From: Cryptomeria japonica
Taxonomy: Eukaryota > Streptophyta > Pinopsida > Cupressales > Cupressaceae
Length of the DNA stretch: 64,000 nt
Direction: 5' to 3'
NCBI RefSeq assembly: GCF_030272615.1
Contig: NC_081405.1
Location: forward strand, 572,852,252-572,916,251
Positions 12,031-20,880 of this stretch are shown here, piece by piece; position 1 is the first letter of the stretch, and each line of letters begins with the position of its first letter. Under the pieces are notes generated by a model. The model was not told where the DNA came from and ran no database searches. It saw nothing but the letters and a program-made list of their open reading frames with translations. A program made the translations under genes and the position numbers.

Positions 12031-13170
12031 TGTCGTGCTTGTGAAGTGTGATACCTGCAGCTGCAACACAAACACTTAATAGATCATTACAAGAATGGTT
12101 AGCAAATTAAAAGCAAATGAAAGATGAACCATGAAAAAGTGACCTATCGCCTCCTAAGAGATGTGAGTGTGGATTTTCTCTTAGATTGGGAAAAGCAATC
12201 CTAGTGACTTGACTACACCTAGACGAAGGATTTGAAATGATGAAGATATGCAAACTAGATGAGATTGATTATGCTAGATTGATTCAAGAGTGTAATTAAG
12301 CTAATGATATGCATGATTAAGCTATGATGATGATGCAATTAAGGTAGAAAAGAGATTGATTAAGCTACATGATTCAACAATTATGCTAGAAAATGATCAA
12401 ATTAAGCTAATTATTTTGCCTATAACAACAATGCTCAAATGATATACCTATAGTAACAATGCCTAAATTGATAATGAGATGGGATACTTTGTGCTCCAAA
12501 ATGGGGGATATTCATAGGATTTCCAAGGCCAGGGGTGAGGTGGCAGAAATCAATAGTCAAGATTGAGTCTGAAGATATCAAGGGTGAAATTGGAGGAGGT
12601 TGGAGAAGAGGTTGGAGGGAGGGACACTTGTCATCTCTATGGTGACAAGTGTCAAGGAGCCTTGCTCATGAGAGGGCAAGTGTCCAAGGGAGGAGACATG
12701 TGGCCAAAGTGTCATGTGTCTCAAGGGGAGAATATCCACACCATAGGAGGTTAGTATAAGGAGGTTAGAATGTGCAAGATAGGATAGGGTTAGGTGGAAT
12801 GGGTTAGGTTAGAGGGATGGTTAGGTTAGGTGGTTAGAAGTTAGGAGGCATGTGGGTAATTTGAATTTGAAAATTCAAATAAAAGGGAAAGACTAATTAA
12901 TTTTCAACAACTCATAAATTGATTTGTTTTAATTAATTAGGGGATTAGAAGAATTGATTGAAATGGGGGGAGGATTAATTATTTTGAATTAATTAATCAA
13001 AGGGGACCATTGAAATGAACCTATTAAATAAATCCTTAGTTTTATTAATAAGTATATGAAAGGGAGAATTTAATCAAATTGCTAATGAATTCAATTAAAT
13101 TAGGGAGGAGGATTAATTAAATAATTGCTTATTTAATTAATTATCTTCAGACCATTTTTAGGTGTATACA
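12031..13170 (+). repeat. solo LTR (1140 bp) in leader A
   Basis: It starts TGTCGTGCTTGTG and ends GGTGTATACA. TTAGT flanks both ends (12026-12030 and 13171-13175). The uninterrupted leader A copy near 49880 shows the empty site with one TTAGT. Orientation is undetermined. The right half is rich in AATTAATT words. Confidence 0.92.
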
Positions 13171-13599
13171 TTAGTAGATAGAAATATTGATCTTGTGAAA
13201 TTAAATGCTTACATGTTCTTCATTCATTACTTTGTATGTCGTAGGAACTATTGATATTGGTTATACAATGAATTTAGCTTTAGAAGATATTTTTAATGCT
13301 ATATAGTTTCATGATTTAGTTTTATGTATGGATGGACTATTTTAATAGTTATATTGATTATTCTCATTTATGAATATATTGTTAACTTAGTCTATATTTA
13401 ATTTCTTTAAATATGGTTGGGTGATATAGTAACATCATTGAGGAACCTTAGAGGATAGTGTAGTAGTTTCCTTCTGCTCGTGCAATTAAGCTTAATATTA
13501 TTCTTTAATAGATACACTGTACATAATGTATTAAAAGAATATTTCAGTTACGATATTTTCTTTAGGAGTTTCTTGTCTGTTTAGGCCCTAGACAAGGGA

Positions 13600-14480
13600 A
13601 GGATCAGTAGGAGGATTATCAACATGGGGGGTCACATTAGTCTGAGCATATGGTTAGGGAGAGGGAGAGATCCCCTAGGAGGAGAGATGGTGCAGTAGAT
13701 GAGGAGGGCATCTTAGCAGGCCATATGAGTGATCTCTTGAGATCTTGATCTGCTACCTTCGATGGCTTTGATAGTGGTTTTGAGGTAGAGACATGGTTGG
13801 TAGACCTAGATAGGTGTTTTTACATGCATCCATATGGCAGTAACACCAAGGTGAGGTGAACCATCATGCACTTTAGGGGATTTACTTCCACATGGTGGTG
13901 GTTGGAGGAACAAAAGCTACATGTAGATATAGGCTCAATATCATGGGAGCTATTTCTTGAGAGATTCAAAGCTCAATTTTTGTTAGATCATTGGAGACAA
14001 CATTGCACTAATGAGTTTCATGAGTTGAGACAGATGGATATGATTGTTAAGTAGTATGAGCATAGATTCTTTGAGCTCAAAAAGTACATATGTATTGGTA
14101 AAGATTAGGCTATGTTAGTCAAATATTTCTTTAGGGGTTTGAATGCCTGAATTAGTGGGGGATTCCAAGTTTTTGAGCTGAAACCATGGAGATGGCCATA
14201 ACGAAGGCTCTTTTGGTGGAGCAAAACTTAGCCATGGCACTAGTTGGTTAGATAGGTATATAAATTAGTAGTGTGCCATCTACAGGTTTTGGGGCTAGAG
14301 GTGGTCATTCACACACAACAGGCTCCTCTAGGAACTTTTAGGCACTCGCTAAGGGTGGAAAACAATAGGAACAATGATGCCAACCGCAATAGAAGAATTT
14401 TTAGAGTCATTGTGGGGGCAATTCCTAGTACGGGAAGCAATGTAACTGGTAGAAAGACAAATAGAATTTCATAATTTACT
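13600..14480 (+). pseudogene. Ty3/gypsy gag remnant
   Basis: A gag capsid domain is recognisable: FEVETWLVDLDRCF, then FRGFTSTWWWLEEQKL, SWELFLERFKAQFL, and EFHELRQMDM followed by YEHRFFELKKY. Five or more in-frame stops (for example TAG at 14052) break it. No zinc knuckle can be read before the sequence switches abruptly to copia RT at about 14483. The matching integrase end may be the one at 33635, about 19 kb away. Confidence 0.78.
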
Positions 14481-14814
14481 AGTACAAAGTGACTAATGAT
14501 GACATCTTGGTTATTGAAGTTTTTGTTGATGATATAATATTTGGAGGAGAAGATGATTTGTGTAAAGACTTTTCTAACAAAATGTAGCAAGAATTTGAAA
14601 AGTCTATAATTGGAGAGATAAAATTCTTTTCGTAGAGCTTGGTATCTAGATTGGACAAATATCTTTTGAAGCTTAGTTACACTAAAGGTAATGTTGACAA
14701 CAATCTATACTACAAAGTGACTAATGATGACATCTTGGTTATTGAAGTTTTTGTTGATGATATAATCTTTGGAGGAGAAGATGATTTGTGTAAAGACTTT
14801 TCTAAAATTCTTTT

Positions 14815-15887
14815 CCTAGAGCTTGGTATGCTAGATTGGACAAATATCTTTTGAAGCTTGGTTACACTAAAGGTAATACTGACAACAATTTATACTACAA
14901 AGTGACTAATGATGACATCTTGGTTATTGAAGTTTTTGTTGATGATATAATCTTTGGAGGAGAAGATGATTTATGTAAAGACTTTTCTAACAAAATGTAG
15001 CAAGAATTTGAAATGTCTATGATTGGAGAGATAAAATTCTTTTTAGGATTGCAGATTTCACAGACTGATAAAGGTATATTCCCATGTCAATCTAAGTATT
15101 TGAAGGAATTACTAAATAAATTTGGCATGGAAAACTGTAAACCGGTAAGCACACCTATGACTACAACTGATAAATTATCTTTGAAGGATGAATCTACACT
15201 TGTTAATCTGACTAGATACAAATCTATGATAGGAGGTTTACTGTATTTGACATAAACAAGACCTGATATTATGAATGCAGTATGTATTGTTTCAATATTT
15301 TAGAGTAGTCCTAAAGAAAATCATGAGTCAATAGTGAAAAGGATTTTTTGGTACCTACAAGGCACTACAAATCTTGGTTTATGGTATCCTAGAAATGAAA
15401 ATTTTGACTTATGTGCATACACAGATGCTAATTGGTAGGAGATGTGGATGACAAAAAAAGCACCACCAACAGAGCATTTTTCCTTGGCAGCAGACTAATT
15501 TCATGGTTGAGCAAGAAACAAAGTTGTTCAATTATATCAACAACAGAATCAGAATATGTTGCAGCAACAACTAATTGTACACAGGTATTATGGATCAAAC
15601 AAATGTTAAAGGACATAAAGGTAAAATGCAAGGAACCTATAACTATCTACTATGATAATATGGCAACAATTGATATATCTAAGAACCCGATATTTCACTT
15701 TAAGACTAAACATGTTTCTATCAAATTCAATTTTCTAAAGGACAATGTTGAAGCAAAAGAAGTGAAATTGGTTTATGTGAATACTAAAGAGCAAATTGCA
15801 GATATTTTTACAAAGTCTTTGCCTAAGGAAACATTTGAGTATCTCAGAGAGCAACTTGGAGTCCTACCCCCACCGGTAGAGACTTAG
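14815..15887 (+). pseudogene. copia RT/RNase H, block 1 distal unit
   Basis: It reads from [16 protein letters not shown]-type sequence through FVDD, then KYLKELLNKFGMENCKPVSTPM and the RNase H to PPPVET. Damage includes TAG at about 14998, TAA at about 15253, TAG near 15301 and a 1-bp deletion near 15436, where block 2 has one more G. It is closely related to 1-2211 and to block 2. Confidence 0.85.
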
Positions 15888-16002
15888 ATAGTTGATGTTT
15901 ATCATCAATCGATAGAATTAACAGAGAAATATTTTATTTCAACTTTGATGAGGAGAGCTACTTCTCAGGGGGAGTAGTTGGTATATTGAATGAGTTGGTA
16001 TT

Positions 16003-16309
16003 TTGTGATAAGTTCTTTGAACTAATTGTATTTGGTTTTGTATTGCTTTGGCATTTGATGTCAAAGAGGGAGAGATTGTTATGGAAAAATACATTATCAC
16101 TTTGGGAGAGAGATTGTTACTTTGGGGAGAGATTGTTGGAGAGATTGATTACTCTCTGTATTTGTATTTTGGGAGATTGTTGATTTTTGGTTTTTGGCAT
16201 TTCTATTTTGGCATTTTAATGGTTTTTCAATAACAATCTCTCCCCCTTTGACATCAAATGCCAAAGCAATACAAAACCAAATACAATTAGTTCAAAGAAC
16301 TTATCACAA
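16003..16309 (+). repeat. inverted repeat, arms about 87 bp, loop 134 bp
   Basis: The left arm 16003-16088 and right arm 16223-16309 are reverse complements with only two or three differences. The left arm is normal copia spacer. The right arm begins at a GGTTTTTC word matching the inverted GGAAAAA at the end of the left arm. This suggests a template switch at a short inverted match. Confidence 0.88.
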
Positions 16310-16694
16310 ATATCTTTTGAAGCTTGGTTACACTAAAGGTAATGCTGACAACAATCTATACTACAAAGTGACTAATGATGAAATATTGGTTATTGAAGTT
16401 TTTGTTGATGATATAATCTTCAGAGGAGAAGATGATTTGTGTAAAGACTTTTCTAACAAAATGCAGCAAGAATTTGAAATGTCTATGATTAGAGAGATAA
16501 AATTATTTTCCTAGAGCTTGGTATGCTAGATTGGACAAATAGCTTTTGAAGCTTGGCTACACTAAAGGTAATGCTGACAACAATCTATACTACAAAGTGA
16601 CTAATGATGACATCTTGGTTATTGAAGTTTTTGTTGATGATATAATCTTTGGAGGAGAAGATGATTTGTGTAAAGAATTTTCTAAAATTCTTTT

Positions 16695-17765
16695 CCTAGA
16701 GCTTGGTATGCTAGATTGGACAAATATCTTTTGAAGCTTGGTTACACTAAAGGTAATACTGACAACAATCTATACTACAAAGTGACTAATGATGACATCT
16801 TGGTTATTGAAGTTTTTGTTGATGATATAATCTTTGGAGGAGAAGATGATTTATGTAAAGACTTTTCTAACAAAATGCAGCAAGAATTTGAAATGTCTAT
16901 GATTGGAGAGATAAAATTCTTTTTAGGATTGTAGATTTCACAGACTAATAAAGGTATATTCCCATGTCAATCTAAGTACTTGAAGGAATTACTAAATAAA
17001 TTTGGCATGAAAAACTGTAAACCAGTAAGCACACCTATGACTACAACTGATAAATTATCTTTGAAGGATGTATCTACACCTATTAATCTGACTAGATACA
17101 AATCTATGATAGGAGGTTTACTGTATTTGACACAAACAAGACCTGATATTATGAATGCAGTATGTATTGTTTCAAGATTTCAGAGTAATCCTAAAGAAAA
17201 TCATGAGTCAATAGTGAAAAGGATTTTTCGGTACGTACAAGGCACTACAAATCTTGGTTTATGGTATCCTAGAAATGAAAATTTTGACTTATGTGCATAC
17301 ACAGATGCTAATTGGGTAGGAGATGTGGATGACAGAAAAAGCACCACCAGCGGAGCATTTTTCCTTGGCAGCAGACTAATTTCATGGTTGAGCAAGAAAC
17401 AAAGTTGTACAAGTCAATCAATAGCAGAATCAGAATATGTTGCAGCAACAACTAATTGTACACAGGTATTATGGATCAAGCAAATGTTAAAGGACATAAA
17501 GGTAAAATGCAAGGAACCTATAACTATATACTATGATAATATGGCAGCAATTGATATATCTAAGAACCTGGTATTTCACTCTAAGACTAAACATGTTTCT
17601 ATCAAATTCAATTTTCTAAAGGAGAATGTTAAGCAAAAGAAGTGAAATTGGTTTATGTGAATACTAAAGAGCAGATTGCAGATATTTTTACAAAGCCTTT
17701 GCCTAAGGAAACATTTGAGTATCTCAGAGAGCAACTTGGAGTCCTACCCCCACCAGTAGAGACTT
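16695..17765 (+). pseudogene. copia RT/RNase H, block 2 distal unit
   Basis: RT end and RNase H are open from 16980 to 17645. They include MIGGLLYLTQTRPDI, the YTDANWVGDVDDRKSTTSG block and SIAESEYVAATTNC. A TAG at 16933 interrupts the RT where the family has Gln (GLQISQT). A 1-bp deletion near 17632 shifts the frame before the PPPVET end. This is the best-preserved RNase H in the window. Confidence 0.87.
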
Positions 17766-17962
17766 AGACAGTTGATGTTTGTCATCAACTGAAAAAATTA
17801 ACAAAGAAATATTTTATTCCGGCTTTGATGAGGAGAGCTACTTCTCAGGGGGAGTAGTTGGTATATTGAATGAGTTGGTATTTTGTGATAAGTTATTTGA
17901 ACTAATTGTATTTGGTTTTGTATTGCTTTGGCATTTGATGTCAAAAGGGGAGAGATTGTTAT

Positions 17963-18080
17963 GGAAAAACCATCAAAGTGCCAAAACAAAAATGCCAAAA
18001 ACCAAAAATCAACAATCTCCCAAAATATAGATACAGAGAGTAATCAATCTCTTCAACAATCTCTCCCCAAAGTAACAATC
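17963..18080 (+). repeat. inverted loop segment in block 2 tail
   Basis: From GGAAAAACC onward this stretch is the reverse complement of about 16108-16230 in block 1. The same spacer therefore has its middle part in opposite orientations in the two blocks. Both switch points lie at the GGAAAAACC/GGTTTTTCC inverted word pair. Confidence 0.82.
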
Positions 18081-18330
18081 TTGCCGCAACCTTTACCGAT
18101 GCATTTTACTTTTGCTAGTGTCCATTGCGATAAATCTTACCGATAGTATCATCAGCTATCGGTAATACAATATTTCTCCATTGCCGCTAGTGTGTGTTCT
18201 GCCAATGGACTTCATTGGTGTATTGTATCCCAATCATATGCTTCTACTTGTGTGTTACCATTGGGTTGAATTTTGTCGATAATGCATATTTTTTATTTCA
18301 CGTCGGAATTTTGACAAACTCATGGGATTT
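18081..18330 (-). repeat. repeat R, copy in inverse orientation
   Basis: It matches the reverse complement of 32755-32900 over about 140 bp (shared words include GATGCATTTTACTTTT, TGCTAGTGTCCATTG and TTTCTCCATTG). It holds a stem ACCGATAG..CTATCGGT. No ORF is supported. Confidence 0.75.
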
Positions 18331-18531
18331 AAAAAAAAGAAGTAATCATGCACCATCATTATATGCGGGCTCAGGGTGCAAAAATTGGGAGGAAGTGGGC
18401 ATAATTGCTGTAGATAGATGCTCAGAAGCAACTGTACAAGAGGTTGGTCCTTTTGTTCTTGTCATCAAGATTTTTTTACAAGTTCCTTTTCTTTCCTTTC
18501 ATTCTCTTATTCACTTTATTTAATGGTATCC
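18331..18531. other. unassigned stretch, exon-like reading on plus strand
   Basis: A plus-strand reading frame from about 18320 to 18475 (SLYAGSGCKNWEEVGIIAVD and following residues) looks protein-like. It is short, has no recognised family and overlaps no other gene. It might be a captured exon. I do not call it a gene. Confidence 0.3.
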
Positions 18532-18978
18532 GCTTTGGCAATATATGGATCCTCAACCTCCTTAACCTCCATTCTAGGACTGCCAGTTATAAAGACAAGT
18601 CACTTCATAGCTTCTAGAGGGGTCAACAATTTTCTATGACTGTAAACCCTTCCAACCGTCAAAATTGCCCTTTGTATGGAAGAAGCTTTTCTAGGTCCAA
18701 GGATAGCTACAAATTGTAGAGGAGAAAACAATCATTCATGTGATACTGCTAGGTTTATGTTAAGACCAACTTGGTTGGTTACTGTAACCATTATCTGTTC
18801 GACAACTTCATACTTATCATCTGGACCAAGGAAATGTTCTAGTGAATGAAGCTTCAATGATAATATCTCTTTGCTAGGACCACAAAATGTTGCAACCATG
18901 ACCAATGGTTTCAGAAGATACCGACCAAGAGCCACAACACACTTCACAATCCCTGTTGTAGATGTTCTTCTCCTAGAA
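18532..18978 (-). pseudogene. SPT6-like transcription elongation factor fragment
   Basis: The translated minus strand reads GIVKCVVALGRYLLKPLVMV, then FLGPDDKYEVVEQIMVTVTN, then GLNINLAVSHE, stop, LFSPLQFVAILGPRKASS. This is the conserved central region of plant SPT6, a histone chaperone travelling with RNA polymerase II (LGPRKA is the helix-hairpin-helix part). The stop TGA follows HE where the family has Trp (HEWLF), and a second TGA lies near 18606. About 150 codons are present of a protein of well over 1000. No intron interrupts it, so it could be a retrocopy piece or one exon carried by a transposon. Confidence 0.75.
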
Positions 18979-19779
18979 GGATTGATTGATCTAATTTTGA
19001 TATTTTAAAATTATCATCTATCCATCAAGAGATCCTTACTAAAGTGTTTAAATATGCCCATGTGCCTACTAACACTCATCCTACCCAATTCCAAGCACCA
19101 GTATGCCATCTATCATCCTCTTATGAACTAGCCTTAAATCAAAATAATATGCTACCGAGTGATTCAACCCATAAATTTTTCCCTACACATTGAATTCATC
19201 ATCATAAAACACAAGGTGTAACGAGTCCTAATGGATATTGGTTCTATCATGCATAATCATTTTGAGTTGGAGGCTTGAAATATGAATAATTTATCTCATT
19301 TTATTTGTTAGTTGCATATTTTGTTATGGGTTAATAGAAATCTAGGTATTGTATAGAAATTTAAAAGAAAGTAGAATCTAATCAAACACTATTTTTCATT
19401 TGATGTTATTAAGAATTTTGACTAGTTTTCTTCATAATGTGTATCTTATATAGTTTATCTATTGTCTTTCTTGTATCCTATAGCAATTTTGGAAGAATTA
19501 TCATAACTTTCATTTGAACCATTGGATCTTTCTATAAATTGGAGGATAAGTCCGTACCAATGATATCAAGAGACTGACTAGAGTGATTGGATTCATTACT
19601 AGGTAAGGGAATCTTTTGTCATGTTTGTCTTCCTCAAAGTATGGTTGGTGTCTATTAAGTTGTTGTCTTGTAAGAGTGTTTTGAAGATTGAGAAGAGAGG
19701 GTATTAATCCCATTCTTGTCAAGTATGCCTGATTGGAATTGAATATTTCCAAGGTTTATGTGCATTAGAGGGAAAATGA
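18979..19779. other. non-coding stretch left of the giant solo LTR
   Basis: I see no recognisable gene. A minus-strand ORF at 19510-19752 (80 codons) has no family I know. The stretch ends with AATGA, the TSD of the following LTR, and continues at 23661. Confidence 0.5.
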
Positions 19780-20370
19780 TGTCATGCCCAAACTTTTGGG
19801 CACGAATGGGAATTTTTTTTTTTTAAAAGATCACAACATAGTGACATTAATTGTTGCTAATACAAGTCACACTATCAAGTTTTGTCTTTAACTAGGTTTG
19901 AGTTGACTTTAATCTCAAACTCAAGTAAGCGAAAATAATATTTAACTTAAATGTGGAATACTAAAATGATTATTTATTATCTCATCAATATTTAATCAAT
20001 AAATTAATTTAGTCAATTAATTGTCGCAGATAAAATTAATCTCCAATAGCCAATAATTGATTTTAGAAACTAATTAATTTAGTCCTAGCATATAGTTTAT
20101 AAATGACTAACAATAAATAAAATGTGTTTTAACTAAATCGGCTAAAGGGTCAAATAAATTCATTATAAATATTTTCCTATAAAGTGTAAATATTTTCCAA
20201 TAGCCAAAATAATCTTACCCAATTTAATATAAGGTTTTTAAAAGACTAAACTTCAAAAGCAATTTTAAAATTTAAACATAACCCCATATGTTTATTAGAA
20301 ACATATATAATTTATAACCACTTAATAAAATACTTAACCTACAATTATCCATTCATATTTTTAAACTCTC

Positions 20371-20458
20371 TCTCTCTCTCTATATATATATTCACATATA
20401 TCTAAATAAATATGTTTTCTCATTATTGTAAATCAATCATGAAAACCCTATTTTCAAT

Positions 20459-20492
<34 letters not shown>

Positions 20493-20495
20493 TAA
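20371..20495. repeat. microsatellites (CT)n and (TA)n
   Basis: A CT run followed by TATATA lies at 20371-20390, and a longer TA run at 20458-20494. Another TA run is at 20962-20976. All lie inside the giant LTR. Confidence 0.9.
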
Positions 20496-20682
20496 TATTA
20501 AAAAGCCCTACAATTTTAAAAATCTTTTTTTTTTTTTTTTATTCATACTACCCTAGGGCTAGGGTTTTATTTTCTTTTCTTTGGACTGTGCAGGGCCAAG
20601 ATATTTTTGGGCGGCGGCCATGGCGAACTTAGTAGGGGGTTTGGGGAGAGCATTGCCAGAGGTGGCGGTGGTGGGCATTCCT

Positions 20683-20880
20683 AGTGCTGACCACTGTGGT
20701 CGTCCACAATGGCAGTGCCGATACTGTGGTCGCCCACAGTGGCAGTGCCGACCACTGTGGTTGCCCACAGTGGTAGTGCTGACAATGTGGTCGCCCACAG
20801 TGGTGCCCCCCCCGGCCACGTTGACCACTGTGCTAAACACAATGGGTTCGGCCCCGCCGACCACTGTGTTTAGCATAGTG
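20683..20880. repeat. 31-bp minisatellite with CCACTGTGG palindromes
   Basis: Four imperfect copies of a unit of about 31 bp (GACCACTGTGGTCGCCCACA then GTGGCAGTGCC) lie at 20683-20805. Looser copies around ACCACTGTG follow to 20880. The block is GC-rich against an AT-rich background. Confidence 0.85.

Larger units (their letters stand above)
3604..13560 (+). repeat. leader A, copy 1 (three pieces: 3604-4622, 11742-12030, 13176-13560)
   Basis: These three pieces total about 1.69 kb and match 47526-47712 plus 48725-50250 in the same order. The intervening blocks are younger insertions bounded by TSDs TATGT (4618-4622 and 11737-11741) and TTAGT (12026-12030 and 13171-13175). No ORF is supported. 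A gypsy gag begins about 40 bp after its right end, so I infer it is the long untranslated leader of that gypsy family. It could instead be an unrelated dispersed repeat. Confidence 0.7.
14483..16309 (+). mobile_element. copia fragment, amplified block 1
   Basis: Three RT-palm units follow one another. Unit 1 is 14483-14632, unit 2 is 14633-14814 with an internal deletion, and unit 3 starts at 14815 and runs on through RNase H to 15885. A spacer ending in an 87-bp inverted repeat follows. Each unit keeps the FVDD box (EVFVDDIIFGG). Block 2 repeats the same arrangement at an offset of exactly 1880 bp (14815 to 16695; 14631 to 16511). Confidence 0.85.
16310..18080 (+). mobile_element. copia fragment, amplified block 2
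   Basis: Units 4 (16310-16508), 5 (16509-16694, same internal deletion as unit 2) and 6 (16695 onward, through RNase H) mirror block 1. The join to block 1 lies in ACAAATATC at 16305-16313, a word shared by both parent sequences. The tail after 17963 carries the block 1 loop in inverted orientation. Confidence 0.85.

Noticed and set aside
3604-13560. Leader A as a set of LTRs
   Set aside because: I found no TG..CA ends or duplications at its borders; its right end runs into gag instead.
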